From Thermomonas paludicola (GTDB lineage: Bacteria > Pseudomonadota > Gammaproteobacteria > Xanthomonadales > Xanthomonadaceae): a DNA stretch of 64,000 bases. The stretch is from assembly GCF_024498955.1 (NCBI RefSeq), contig NZ_CP093311.1, positions 620,001 to 684,000 of the forward strand, written 5' to 3'. Positions 1 to 7,082 of this stretch are shown here, piece after piece (within the stretch, counting starts at the first letter, position 1; each line of letters begins with the position of its first letter). Below the pieces are notes generated by a model. That model ran no database searches. It worked only from the letters and a program-made list of their open reading frames with translations, and was not told the DNA's origin. The position numbers and the translations under genes were made by a program.

Positions 1-122
1 CTTGTTGCAAATTTGAAGACTTCTTGCCGTTGAAGCGAGGTCAAAAAACATCTTTCCAGATCATGAGCTGTTGCGGGTTTCAATGACTTTGAAAGGAATG
101 CGCGGCTTGTTGCTCTTCACAG
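1..122 (-). repeat. Non-coding cassette body, copy 0 (truncated by window edge)
   Basis: This is the end of the repeated non-coding body described at 830-1093. Only the part that begins the cassette in minus-strand sense is present, with the leader variant that has TTTGAAAGGAATGCG. The promoter-like part lies outside the window. Confidence 0.85.
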
Positions 123-182
123 GTCTAACACCTGAGTTAAGCCGAGCCGCGAAGCGGCTTCGGCTTGAACGAATTGTTAGAT
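123..182 (-). repeat. attC 1, type S
   Basis: Type S is a 60-bp site with arms CCTGAGTTAAGCC and GGCTTGAACGAATTG (or close variants) around a GC-rich stem with GAAG at the tip. This copy has the stem AGCCGCGAAGCGGCTT. It belongs to HNH cassette copy 1. Confidence 0.9.
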
Positions 183-709
183 TGCCGCTCGCGAATTATC
201 TTGGCAAGCTCGTCCGCCTCCGCCAGAAGCCCGAGTACCTCAGTTCTGATCTGGAGAAGCCTCTCGTACTCCGGTGAGCTGTCGGGAACCGAGTCTTGGA
301 GGGAGAGCGTGGACAGGTACGTTGCAATACGATGCTCCGCTGCCTGATGTGTAGAAGCCGGCAATCCAAGCTCTGCAAGAAAACGGCGCCAGTCTTTGTT
401 GCCTTTTGCCGAATTGCATGGCTTGCAGCACGGGAGCAAGTTGCCCAGTCGGTGCCCGTGCCCGCTAAAACGCGAGTCCTTGACCGTGGCAAAAACATGA
501 TCCCACGTTTGAGCGAGGGCTCCACAGTAAGCGCAGAGGAGGTCTTGATCTGGATCTTGGCCGAGAATGGCAACGGCCTCTCTGACGCGCTGATCGTCGT
601 AGTCGTCGCTCGGCGCGACTGCCGCAGCAAAAGCGTGATTGATCGTCGTTTTTCGCCGCGACACGATCACGTAAGGCTTGAGATGGTTCCGGACTGTCAA
701 GTAGCGCAT
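137..709 (-). CDS. HNH endonuclease family protein, cassette copy 1
   Basis: The protein has 190 residues. A CxxC pair at residues 59-62, a WDH at about 69-71, Asn90 in GNLLPCC and a second cysteine group at 94-98 followed by N-S-A-K-G-N form a zinc-stabilised HNH nuclease motif. The rest is helical with no recognised partner domain. The start at 709 (MRYLTV) lies about 12 bases inside the cassette; the frame is open further upstream but only through the neighbouring attC. The ORF has no stop of its own: it reads into attC 1 and ends with the attC-encoded tail NNSFKPKPLRGSA. A nearly identical copy lies at 15356-15928. A stand-alone cassette nuclease may act in defence or be a selfish element; the target is unknown. 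Confidence 0.75.
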   Translation of the reverse strand: MRYLTVRNHLKPYVIVSRRKTTINHAFAAAVAPSDDYDDQRVREAVAILGQDPDQDLLCAYCGALAQTWDHVFATVKDSRFSGHGHRLGNLLPCCKPCNSAKGNKDWRRFLAELGLPASTHQAAEHRIATYLSTLSLQDSVPDSSPEYERLLQIRTEVLGLLAEADELAKIIRERQSNNSFKPKPLRGSA

Positions 710-721
710 ATGCTTGGGGCA

Positions 722-829
722 ATCTAACACCTGAGTTAAGCCGTGCCACTGCACGGCCGCAAACAAGAACGAACATACCGAAAAAAATTGCGGCCGTGAA
801 GTGGCATCGGCTTGAACGAATTGTTAGAC
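722..829 (-). repeat. attC 2, type L
   Basis: Type L is a 108-bp site with the usual outer arms and a 48-bp longer loop. The loop contains CACTGCACGGCCGC and AATTGCGGCCGTGAAGTGG, which pair as a long second stem. All twelve type L sites in the window belong to non-coding cassettes. This one belongs to copy 1. Confidence 0.92.
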
Positions 830-1093
830 CTGTGCGCTCTTGCGGTGAACCGCGAAACGAACAGGCCGGAAAGCCAATTTGTACCACGAAACCAAGCGCC
901 GTGTCAGCTGCGCGAAACCCGCTCTGGCTCTTGCTCTACAAGCGAACGCAGGCTGTAGATTTTGATCTTGATCTTGTTGCAATCTTGAAAGCTTCTTGCC
1001 GTTGAAGCGAGGTCAAAAAACGTCTTGCCAGATCATGCGTTGTGCGGGTGTCAATGTCTTTGCAAAGCACGCGCGGCATGTTGCTCTTCACAG
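830..1093 (-). repeat. Non-coding cassette body, copy 1 (reference copy)
   Basis: This body of about 265 bp occurs in 22 complete copies. No ORF is conserved between copies: short minus-strand ORFs change frame and length, and longer ones exist only by reading through attC. Its ends are inverted repeats, GTTAGACCTGTG and CACAGGTCTAAC, including the core boxes. The part near its own attC (left) is nearly invariant. The part near the other end (right, 5' in cassette sense) falls into several variants: V1 (TTTGAAAGGAATGCG), V2 (TTTGCAAGAGGTGTGCG), V3 (TTTGCAAAGCACGCG) and V4 (preceded by AAAGAAATGCGTTGCCA). This copy is V3 with attC type L. The next cassette downstream in minus-strand sense is the HNH gene. 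Confidence 0.9.
878..907 (-). promoter_or_regulatory. Conserved sigma70-like promoter candidate in non-coding cassette
   Basis: On the minus strand there is CTGACA, then 18 bases, then TACAAA: 5 of 6 and 4 of 6 matches to the -35 and -10 consensus. The pair lies at bases 48-77 of every body copy. The -10-like box is present in all 22 complete copies and CTGACA in 21; the copy at 11701 has CTGACG. It points through the cassette's own attC into the next cassette, about 50 bases away. Function is inferred from sequence only. Confidence 0.4.
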
Positions 1094-1153
1094 GTCTAAC
1101 ACCTGAGTTAAGCCGCGCCGCGAAGCGGCGTCGGCTTGGACGAATTGTTAGGT
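1094..1153 (-). repeat. attC 3, type S
   Basis: A 60-bp site with right arm GGCTTGGACGAATTG. Its right core box GTTAGGT matches the start of the cassette that carries the ORFs at 1148-1694. Confidence 0.9.
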
Positions 1154-1462
1154 GCCACCGGCAGCGTCCCGCAAAACTTGCGCTTGACTGCGGATGGTGC
1201 CGAGAAGTGCGTGGCGCATCTCATGGTAGATAGCGTCAGCTCCACCAGGGAAACTGCGGTGTTTCCGATCGCTGTAGAACAGCACCGCAAGCGACGCGAT
1301 TTTGGAGGCTTTCCGCGCTGCGTAGTGGTCAATGCCTGCCATCGACGTTGCAAGGAACTGCAATCGATTCACAGCCACAGAGTTGGCAATAGAAAGATCA
1401 TTTTCCGACAGGACGTTTTCAATTTCGGCGGCAACGCCAAGAATCTGATCAGAGGCAGACAT
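1148..1462 (-). CDS. Hypothetical cassette protein
   Basis: A 104-residue soluble protein, rich in alanine and helix-forming residues, with no family I recognise. The start at 1462 (MSASDQ) has AGGTG six bases upstream. The stop TAA is supplied by the right core box of its own attC, the usual arrangement for a sense-oriented cassette gene. Its 5' end overlaps the start of an ORF on the other strand (1461), so one of the two may be spurious. This one has the expected direction. Confidence 0.5.
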   Translation of the reverse strand: MSASDQILGVAAEIENVLSENDLSIANSVAVNRLQFLATSMAGIDHYAARKASKIASLAVLFYSDRKHRSFPGGADAIYHEMRHALLGTIRSQAQVLRDAAGGT

Positions 1463-1694
1463 GAACACACCTATGCACCTAGGGCCATTGACCGTAAAGC
1501 GCGTGTCGCTAATTTTTGTCGCGGCGCTTCTTGGGAGTGGAACAAAGGAGGATCCGGAAAGGACGGCGTTCTTTTACTACAACGACGACGGCGAAATGAT
1601 GGCTTGCTATGACCCGATCTATGGACCGCCAGATTGCCCCAACCAGATGCAGAGGAAAACGGTTGTGGCACCTAACGATCAAGTTCAGCCGTGA
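1461..1694 (+). CDS. Possible small exported protein, divergent to 1148-1462
   Basis: A 77-residue ORF with AGAGG five bases before the ATG. A short basic stretch and a hydrophobic segment (VSLIFVAALLG) come first and look like a signal peptide. A small polar domain with two cysteines (CYDPIYGPPDC) follows. It ends inside attC 4 with an attC-encoded tail (NDQVQP). It runs against the cassette direction and shares its first bases with the minus-strand ORF, so it is uncertain. Confidence 0.4.
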   Translation: MNTPMHLGPLTVKRVSLIFVAALLGSGTKEDPERTAFFYYNDDGEMMACYDPIYGPPDCPNQMQRKTVVAPNDQVQP

Positions 1695-1729
1695 CGCGAA
1701 GCGGCATCGGCTGCAACGCGTTGTTAGGT
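1670..1729 (-). repeat. attC 4, type Q
   Basis: Type Q is a 60-bp site with arms AAGTTCAGCCG and CGGCTGCAACGCG. The window has three (attC 4, 9 and 47), and each belongs to a cassette whose ORF is on the plus strand. This one belongs to the DUF551-like cassette. Confidence 0.9.
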
Positions 1730-1751
1730 GCCAGGACAACAGGAGAACGAG

Positions 1752-1982
1752 ATGAGTGAGTGGCAACCGATTGAAACTGCGCCGAAAGACGGCAGCGCAA
1801 TCCTCGCGGTAGTGAGGTGGATGTGGTCGGATGAGACGCTTGGGGAAGCGCAGGACGTCGTGCATTGGCATCAAGCTGGCTTTTGGGCATGCGCAACACC
1901 GATGAATTATTTGCAGGCGCTAGATGAAGGCGTGAACCCGACGCATTGGCGACCGCTGCCCGCACCGCCAGTAAGCACCTAA
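1752..1982 (+). CDS. DUF551-like small protein (reverse-oriented cassette)
   Basis: A 76-residue protein with the pattern WQPIETAPKDG at the start and THWRPLPAPP near the end. This is the signature of DUF551-type proteins, common in phages and prophages; their function is unknown. AGGAG lies six bases before the ATG. The ORF fills the cassette from attC 4 rightward, and its stop TAA is the TAA of the next core box (1980-1982). It is antisense to the attC orientation, so the array promoter would not express it. A second DUF551-like cassette lies at 4714-4914. Confidence 0.75.
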   Translation: MSEWQPIETAPKDGSAILAVVRWMWSDETLGEAQDVVHWHQAGFWACATPMNYLQALDEGVNPTHWRPLPAPPVST

Positions 1983-2064
1983 CGCCCGAATTGAGCCGGG
2001 CCGCTGCGAGTGAATAGAACCGCCGAGGCAATGAAGCGGCCTCGGCTCAAATGAGTTGTTAGCC
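1977..2064 (-). repeat. attC 5, 88 bp, divergent
   Basis: The arms are CGAATTGAGCCG and CGGCTCAAATGAG. The loop is longer than in type S. It belongs to the cassette with the plus-strand ORF at 2088. Cassette ends: GTTAGCCGTCATG and CATGACGGCTAAC, 13 bp fully complementary. Confidence 0.85.
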
Positions 2065-2087
2065 GTCATGCGGCTACGGAGAACGAA

Positions 2088-2393
2088 ATGGGAAACTGGA
2101 ATCACACAGAAGCGCGCGGATCATCCCACGGCACGATGCGCTGCACGGCCTGCGGTAAGCAGGTTGAAAGCGGGCGCTACCGCTACCGGCAGAAGTCGAA
2201 GCGCGGCGATTGGGTATACCAGGTTCAGCACGAGGCTTGCTGCTTGGAGGATTCCGCGTGGGCGGCAATGGATGCACAGCAAGTCGCGCACGAAAAGCGC
2301 ATGGCCGAACTGTCTGCCGCGTGCGCGGCATTCAAGAAAACATGGGGCGTTAGCGAACTCGATGACTACATCTTCGATGAAGCCGGGGCATGA
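2088..2393 (+). CDS. Hypothetical cysteine-rich protein (reverse-oriented cassette)
   Basis: A 101-residue protein with a CTAC pair at about residues 19-22 and a later HEACC, a plausible single zinc site. A helical alanine-rich C-terminal half follows. GGAG lies six bases before the ATG. The stop TGA is its own, just before the next core box. I do not recognise the family. The small size, zinc-ribbon-like start and plus-strand orientation match the other phage-like reverse cassettes. Confidence 0.6.
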   Translation: MGNWNHTEARGSSHGTMRCTACGKQVESGRYRYRQKSKRGDWVYQVQHEACCLEDSAWAAMDAQQVAHEKRMAELSAACAAFKKTWGVSELDDYIFDEAGA

Positions 2394-2394
2394 C

Positions 2395-2485
2395 GGCTAA
2401 CACTTGAGTTAAGCCGCTGCGCTGCGGCTGCACACGAACCCCGACGCGACCACGAAGCGCAGTCGGCTTGAACGAATTGTTAGCC
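2395..2485 (-). repeat. attC 6, 91 bp
   Basis: The loop CGCTGCGCTGCGG followed by ACGAACCCCGA resembles attC 70 (30657), whose cassette also carries a plus-strand ORF. It belongs to the DUF4326 cassette. Confidence 0.87.
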
Positions 2486-2497
2486 AGTGAGGCGACC

Positions 2498-2806
2498 ATG
2501 CCAGAAAGAATACAACTGAGACGCGCGAAGGGCTGGCGGATGCCAGAGAACACCGTGAAGGTTGATCGCAGCACGCGCTGGGGGAATCCGTTTGCGCCAG
2601 GCAAATGCGGGCCGTTCGGACGCGATCCGATAGACGCAGAAGGTGCAGTTGGATTCTTCACCGACATGCTGCGCGACGATCAAATGCGCGCGACTGCTCG
2701 CTTCCCGTTCGATCTTTCGCCGCTGCGGGGGAAGAACCTTGCTTGCTGGTGCAAGCCGGGTGCGCTGTGCCACGCAGATGTGTTGCTTTCACTGGCTAAC
2801 ACCTGA
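2498..2806 (+). CDS. DUF4326 family protein (reverse-oriented cassette)
   Basis: A 102-residue protein. The central TRWGNPF and the C-terminal GKNLACWCKPGALCHAD are the conserved elements of DUF4326, a small family frequent in phages and phage-like islands; its function is not established. GAGG lies five bases before the ATG at 2498. The frame runs into the next attC and stops at the TGA of AACACCTGA, so the last two residues (Asn-Thr) are attC-encoded. It is antisense to the cassette direction. Confidence 0.75.
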   Translation: MPERIQLRRAKGWRMPENTVKVDRSTRWGNPFAPGKCGPFGRDPIDAEGAVGFFTDMLRDDQMRATARFPFDLSPLRGKNLACWCKPGALCHADVLLSLANT

Positions 2807-2853
2807 ATTAAGCCGCGCCGCGAAGCGGCGTCGGCTTGAATGAATTGTTAGCC
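2794..2853 (-). repeat. attC 7, type S
   Basis: Core boxes GGCTAAC and GTTAGCC; right arm GAATGAATTG. It belongs to the HhH-GPD-like cassette. Confidence 0.9.
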
Positions 2854-2855
2854 CA

Positions 2856-3533
2856 TCATATCTGACCGGGTGCCCCGCGTTGCAGCTCCCAAATGGCCAA
2901 ATCCAGCTCTCGCGGTGTCTTGCCGATATCTCTAGCTACGCTAATCAACGCGCTAATAGTGGCGTCAAAACTTGGAGAGTAGCCAATGGTAGATGACACG
3001 AAGTTGATGATATGAACGTCTGGTTTGATCGTCTCTACCCCGGCGCGCATTATTAGCCATTGAAATACCGCAGGACCAAGACCCTTGATCTTGCCTTTGA
3101 AGTCGTCCTTGAAGGTTGCAGACGTTGCCCATTGCTTTAGGGAGTCTGCGTCCACTACGCCGATGCTTATGAATTGTGCCACTAAGCCGCGCAGTTGCTC
3201 CAATCTTGTCCAGTGCTTGTAACCCCAGAGTGTGACGGCAGCGTCTGTGTTGCCTTGTTTGTCATTGGGGTAACGATCAAGAAACGCAGCCAACTGATGT
3301 ATGTCATGAATATAGTCGCCGTGAGCGCGAACGAATCTCTCGTGCGCCTTATTGACGATTGTGTTGTGCAGTTGATAGTCAAGAACAGTCAGGATGACGT
3401 TAGACAAGAAGCTCTGAACGGCGTAGTCACCTTGATGTGGCGGCAGCGTCTGGCAACGAGCCAAAAGTTTCTCGTAGTCGGTCTGAGACAACACGGCTTG
3501 GGCCGAGCTTGGTGTTGGATAACAGGACTGCAT
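2856..3533 (-). CDS. HhH-GPD-like DNA glycosylase-fold protein
   Basis: A 225-residue protein. Around residues 150-185 it has a helix-hairpin-helix-like KIKGLGPAVFQW followed by KPDVHIINF. This matches the order and spacing of the HhH-GPD fold of base-excision glycosylases, including the conserved Asp of PDVHI. The lysine that gives endonuclease III its lyase activity is absent from the hairpin, so a monofunctional glycosylase or an inactive relative is possible. The preferred start is at 3533 because AAGG lies five bases upstream; an in-frame ATG exists at 3545. Assignment is by motif only. Confidence 0.55.
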   Translation of the reverse strand: MQSCYPTPSSAQAVLSQTDYEKLLARCQTLPPHQGDYAVQSFLSNVILTVLDYQLHNTIVNKAHERFVRAHGDYIHDIHQLAAFLDRYPNDKQGNTDAAVTLWGYKHWTRLEQLRGLVAQFISIGVVDADSLKQWATSATFKDDFKGKIKGLGPAVFQWLIMRAGVETIKPDVHIINFVSSTIGYSPSFDATISALISVARDIGKTPRELDLAIWELQRGAPGQI

Positions 3534-3549
3534 CGAACCTTCCATGATG

Positions 3550-3609
3550 GGCTAACGCCTGAATTAAGCCGCGCCGCGAAGCGGCGTCGGCTTGAATGAA
3601 TTGTTAGGC
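3550..3609 (-). repeat. attC 8, type S
   Basis: Left core GGCTAAC, right core GTTAGGC. It belongs to the lipoprotein cassette 3612-3983. Confidence 0.9.
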
Positions 3610-3611
3610 CC

Positions 3612-3983
3612 TTACTGAGGGCACTTCGTATCCCATGAGGCTTGGAACTCTGCTTTACCTTCCGGCGAGCTCGAGCCATCAAACAGCGTTGCCCCGCCAG
3701 CACCAGCGCGATTGACGGTGGTGATGAAGCGTTGCTGGACGTTGTTGAGAGCAAGTGGGCCGCTACCTGGGCGATTGAGGGTGCTGAGGCCGCATACATA
3801 ATAAAATCGCTCGACCGAATCGTTGAGCTTAATGCTGGATGAGTCGATAGTGACCTCGATGTCACTTGCGACCTGTCTACGCAAGAGTTGCTCAGCCGTG
3901 GAGATTTTTTGGGCCGTGGGATCGGTACAGCCTGCTGCAAGGGTGAATGGCGCAAGAATCAAGATTTTTTTGAGAGGTCTCAT
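3612..3983 (-). CDS. Putative lipoprotein
   Basis: A 123-residue protein. A basic start and hydrophobic run end in the lipobox LAAGC at about residue 19, so it should be lipidated and attached to a membrane. The mature part is polar with two further cysteines and no recognised domain. GGAAAC precedes the ATG. It lies in cassette sense with its own stop just before attC 8. Confidence 0.65.
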   Translation of the reverse strand: MRPLKKILILAPFTLAAGCTDPTAQKISTAEQLLRRQVASDIEVTIDSSSIKLNDSVERFYYVCGLSTLNRPGSGPLALNNVQQRFITTVNRAGAGGATLFDGSSSPEGKAEFQASWDTKCPQ

Positions 3984-3998
3984 ATTGTTTCCTGAAGG

Positions 3999-4058
3999 GC
4001 CTAACGATCAAGTTCAGCCGTGACGCGAAGCGGCATCGGCTGCAACGCGTTGTTAGAT
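3999..4058 (-). repeat. attC 9, type Q
   Basis: Almost the same sequence as attC 4. It belongs to the adenine methyltransferase cassette. Cassette ends: GTTAGATGCC and GGCATCTAAC. Confidence 0.9.
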
Positions 4059-4079
4059 GCCGACCCCACAAGGAGCGAT

Positions 4080-4610
4080 ATGAAAGACGATACGAAGCCG
4101 ATGCACCAGAGTTTGCTGCCGCCAGCCGACAACAAGTTTCACGTTGGCAATGGCGAGGACGGCAAACACTACTGGCTCACGCCACCTGAATTGCTGAACC
4201 AGCTTGCGGCCGAGCATGGGCCGTTCGATTTTGACCCGTGCCCGTGCCCGTGCCCGTTTCCGAAGCCGGACAGCTTCGATGGGCTTACATGCGAATGGGG
4301 CGAGTGCAGCTATGTAAATCCGCCGTTCGGCTCGATCTTGCACCAGGGGCCGGACGACAAGAAGCCGAAGAAGAAAGGCCCGACCGCATGGGTGCGCAAG
4401 GCAATCACCGAGGCCGAGAAAGGCAAGCGCGTGGTGCTGGTCTATCCGGTGGACAAGTGGCTTCTGATGCTGCTCGCGGCAGGCGCGAAGGTTTCCAACC
4501 TGGGCGACGTGCGCTGGCACGCCACCGAGGATGGATCCGTAGGCAAGGGCACGGGCCGGCACATTGCCTGCTTTGTGCTGGACGGTGCGAAAGAGGCATC
4601 TAACACCTGA
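4080..4610 (+). CDS. Phage-type DNA N6-adenine methyltransferase (reverse-oriented cassette)
   Basis: A 176-residue protein. A WLTPPELL start (residues 32-39), DPCPCP at 52-57 and the catalytic NPPF at 80-83 give the layout of phage N-6-adenine methyltransferases, which transfer methyl groups from SAM to adenine. AGGAG lies four bases before the ATG. Codons 53-58 come from a short hexanucleotide repeat (cccgtg) near 4237-4256, which could change in copy number without a frameshift. The stop TGA lies inside the next attC, with Asn-Thr as last residues. Such methyltransferases usually protect phage DNA from restriction. It is antisense to the cassette direction. Confidence 0.8.
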   Translation: MKDDTKPMHQSLLPPADNKFHVGNGEDGKHYWLTPPELLNQLAAEHGPFDFDPCPCPCPFPKPDSFDGLTCEWGECSYVNPPFGSILHQGPDDKKPKKKGPTAWVRKAITEAEKGKRVVLVYPVDKWLLMLLAAGAKVSNLGDVRWHATEDGSVGKGTGRHIACFVLDGAKEASNT

Positions 4611-4688
4611 GTTAAGCCGGCCCGCTGCCGGTGACTTCAAACCCCGTTGAGGCTGAGAAGCGGGCTCGGCTTGAACGAATTGTTAGGC
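4598..4688 (-). repeat. attC 10, 91 bp
   Basis: Loop with GCCGGTGACTTCAAACC. It belongs to the second DUF551-like cassette. Confidence 0.87.
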
Positions 4689-4713
4689 CGATACCCGGCC
4701 GGAGGGAACGACC

Positions 4714-4914
4714 ATGTGGCAACCGATCAGCACCGCACCGATTAACAAAAGCATCCTGCTGTGGAGCAACGATCTGCAAGAAATCAGCATTGGCCACAAG
4801 CCTGAAGACGCGCCGCACGACGAATGCGTGGTGATCCATATGACGGCCTGCTACGCCGATGCCTGGCATCCGCTTCCGGAGCCGCCGGAAGCATCCGAAG
4901 ACGAAGACCAGTAG
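4714..4914 (+). CDS. DUF551-like small protein 2 (reverse-oriented cassette)
   Basis: A 66-residue protein that begins MWQPISTAPINKS and has WHPLPEPPE near its end, the same pattern as 1752-1982 but diverged. GGAGG lies eight bases before the ATG. An acidic tail (EASEDEDQ) ends at its own TAG, just before the core box. Function unknown; the family is typical of phages. Confidence 0.7.
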   Translation: MWQPISTAPINKSILLWSNDLQEISIGHKPEDAPHDECVVIHMTACYADAWHPLPEPPEASEDEDQ

Positions 4915-4916
4915 CG

Positions 4917-4976
4917 GTCTAACACCTGAGTTAAGCCGCGCCGCGAAGCGGCGTCGGCTTGAATGAATTGTTAGCG
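4917..4976 (-). repeat. attC 11, type S
   Basis: Right core GTTAGCG. It belongs to the membrane-protein cassette 4978-5295. Confidence 0.9.
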
Positions 4977-4977
4977 C

Positions 4978-5295
4978 TCAAGCTAGCAAAGCTGGACCAA
5001 CGAACACCGACAGCAACCCCAGTACGGCAGATGCAACAGCAAGCCGGACCGCGGACTTGGGACTACGCATTGCTAGTGCCAGTGGGAGAAGCCCGAAGAA
5101 GAACATGGCGAGCCCAAATGCATGGGCAGGGGATCCTTCCAGCGGGCCCGCATAGCCATAGCGGGTCCAGCGCCCGGCCGCGTGACCAGTGACTAGGGCC
5201 ATTAAGCCGAGGCCAGATATCACGCAGGTCATCACGACAGCCAGCAACCTTACGACGAGCGGGGCTGGTAGCTGGACTGCAGGAGGGTCTGCCAT
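4978..5295 (-). CDS. Small membrane protein
   Basis: A 105-residue protein with about three hydrophobic segments (near residues 15-38, 60-77 and 85-102) separated by short polar loops. No family recognised. The start is at 5295, ten bases inside the cassette. The stop TGA lies two bases from the right core of its own attC. The non-coding cassette at 5359 has its promoter-like element directly upstream. Confidence 0.6.
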   Translation of the reverse strand: MADPPAVQLPAPLVVRLLAVVMTCVISGLGLMALVTGHAAGRWTRYGYAGPLEGSPAHAFGLAMFFFGLLPLALAMRSPKSAVRLAVASAVLGLLSVFVGPALLA

Positions 5296-5298
5296 GAG

Positions 5299-5358
5299 CG
5301 CTAACACCTGAATTAAGCCGCGCCGCGAAGCGGCGTCGGCTTGAATGAATTGTTAGAC
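5299..5358 (-). repeat. attC 12, type S
   Basis: Left arm GAATTAAG, right arm GAATGAATTG. It belongs to non-coding copy 2. Confidence 0.9.
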
Positions 5359-5623
5359 CTGTGCGCTCTTGCGGTGAACCGCGAAACGAACAGGCCGGAA
5401 AGCCAATTTGTACCACGAAATCAAGTGCCGTGTCAGCTGCGCGAAACCCGCTCTGGCTCTTGCTCTACAAGCGAATGCAGGCTGTAGATTTTGACCTTGA
5501 TCTTGTTGCAAATTTGAAGACTTCTTGCCGTTGAAGCGAGGTCAAAAAACATCTTTCCAGATCATGAGCTGTTGCAGGCTTCAATGGCTTTGCAAGAGGT
5601 GTGCGGCTTGTTGCTCTTCACAG
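5359..5623 (-). repeat. Non-coding cassette body, copy 2
   Basis: Leader variant V2, attC type S, promoter-like element at 5407-5436. The next gene downstream is the membrane protein 4978-5295, in the same direction. Confidence 0.9.
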
Positions 5624-5731
5624 GTCTAACACCTGAGTTAAGCCGTGCCACTGCACGGCCGCAAACAAGAACGAACATGCCGAAAAAAATTGCGGCCGTG
5701 AAGTGGCATCGGCTTGAACGAATTGTTAGAC
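5624..5731 (-). repeat. attC 13, type L
   Basis: Loop reads CATGCCG where most type L sites read CATACCG. It belongs to non-coding copy 3. Confidence 0.92.
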
Positions 5732-5996
5732 CTGTGCGCTCTTGCGGTGAACCGCGAAACGAACAGGCCGGAAAGCCAATTTGTACCACGAAACCAAGCG
5801 CCGTGTCAGCTGCGCGAAACCCGCTCTGGCTCTTGCTCTACAAGCGAACGCAGGCTGTAGATTCTGATCTTGATCTTGTTGCAAATTTGAAAGCTTCTTG
5901 CCGTTGAAGCGAGGTCAAAAAACATCTTTCCAGATCATGAGCTGTTGCAGGCTTCAATGGCTTTGCAAGAGGTGTGCGGCTTGTTGCTCTTCACAG
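5732..5996 (-). repeat. Non-coding cassette body, copy 3
   Basis: Leader variant V2, attC type L, promoter-like element at 5780-5809. It points into copy 2. Its leader (5930-5996) is the same as that of copy 2, although the two attC types differ. Confidence 0.9.
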
Positions 5997-6108
5997 GTCT
6001 AACACCTGAGTTAAGCCGACCTGCGTAGCGCAGGTAACGGCGTGGCAAGCTTTCTCTGCCACGCCGTTGCCGGAGCGAAGTAGGTTCGGCTTGAACGAAT
6101 TGTTAGGC
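5997..6108 (-). repeat. attC 14, 112 bp
   Basis: Long loop with CGGCGTGGCAAGCTT paired to CACGCCGTTGCCG, the same subtype as attC 72. It belongs to the cassette body at 6109-6384. Confidence 0.88.
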
Positions 6109-6384
6109 ACATGGCTCTTGCGATGAACCGCCAGCCGCCACGCGCCAGAGAGCCGATTTGTATCACGAAGTCATCCGCTGCGCCCGTTGCGATGCACAAA
6201 CTACTTGCATCTGGTCGCATGGCAAGGCGACTGAAGCCCAGCACGATGTAAATTTCTCTGCCGATGAGCGTTTCTGCAGTGCTGTCATTCAATGCAACGT
6301 GGTGTCTGCGGATCGCAGATTACTAACCAGCATGCTAATCATTATAAGTGAATACCGCGAGCGCGAGTCGCTCTTGCTCTTAAA
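6109..6384 (-). other. Cassette without a convincing gene; diverged relative of the non-coding body
   Basis: The first 60 bases keep GCTCTTGCGATGAACCGC and ATTTGTATCACGAA, close to the invariant part of the repeated body. The CTGACA box is gone and the remaining 200 bases are unrelated. ORFs exist on both strands (for example a 79-codon plus-strand ORF at 6158-6397 with CxxC), but each relies on attC sequence for one end. I cannot choose between a decayed promoter cassette, a hybrid and a small gene. Confidence 0.5.
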
Positions 6385-6444
6385 GCCTAACACCTGAATT
6401 AAGCCGCGCCGCGAAGCGGCGTCGGCTTGAATGAATTGTTAGAC
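6385..6444 (-). repeat. attC 15, type S
   Basis: Left core GCCTAAC, right core GTTAGAC. It belongs to non-coding copy 4. Confidence 0.9.
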
Positions 6445-6709
6445 CTGTGCGCTCTTGCAATGAACCGTAAAGTGAACAGGCCGGAAAGCCAATTTGTACC
6501 ACGAAACCAAGCGCCGTGTCAGCCACGTGAAGCCCGCTCTGGCGCTTGCTCTACAAGCGAACGCAGGCTGTAGATTTTGATCTTGATCTTGTTGCAAATT
6601 TGAAAGCTTTTTGCCGTTGAAGCGAGGTCAAAAAACATCTTTCCAGATCATGAGCTGTTGCGAGTTTCAATGACTTTGAAAGGAATGCGCGGCATGTTGC
6701 TCTTCACAG
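6445..6709 (-). repeat. Non-coding cassette body, copy 4
   Basis: Leader variant V1, attC type S, promoter-like element at 6493-6522. The left end reads GCAATGAACCGTAAAG instead of GCGGTGAACCGCGAAA. Confidence 0.9.
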
Positions 6710-6817
6710 GTCTAACACCTGAGTTAAGCCGTGCCACTGCACGGCCGCAAACAAGAACGAACATACCGAAAAAAATTGCGGCCGTGAAGTGGCATCGGCT
6801 TGAACGAATTGTTAGAC
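6710..6817 (-). repeat. attC 16, type L
   Basis: It belongs to non-coding copy 5. Confidence 0.92.
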
Positions 6818-7082
6818 CTGTGCGCTCTTGCAATGAACCGTAAAGTGAACAGGCCGGAAAGCCAATTTGTACCACGAAACCAAGCGCCGTGTCAGCCACG
6901 TGAAGCCCGCTCTGGCGCTTGCTCTACAAGCGAACGCAGGCTGTAGATTTTGATCTTGATCTTGTTGCAAATTTGAAAGCTTTTTGCCGTTGAGGCGAGG
7001 TCAAAAAACATCTTTCCAGATCATGAGCTGTTGCGGGTTTCAATGACTTTGAAAGGAATGCGCGGCATGTTGCTCTTCACAG
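6818..7082 (-). repeat. Non-coding cassette body, copy 5
   Basis: Leader variant V1, attC type L, promoter-like element at 6866-6895. It is almost the same as copy 4 in the body, but copy 4 has a type S attC. Confidence 0.9.

Noticed and set aside
123..829. HNH cassette as a homing endonuclease or insertion sequence
   Set aside because: No intron, intein or terminal inverted repeats with target duplication; the gene sits within a normal attC-bounded cassette.
830..1093. A conserved short peptide in the non-coding body (for example MPRVLCKDIDTRTTHDLARR in the V3 leader)
   Set aside because: V1 and V2 leaders stop after about 15 codons and differ in sequence, so coding conservation is not visible across copies.
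4237..4256. Hexanucleotide repeat in the adenine methyltransferase as a phase-variation tract
   Set aside because: The unit is six bases, so changes in copy number keep the frame and would only alter the length of a Pro-Cys stretch.
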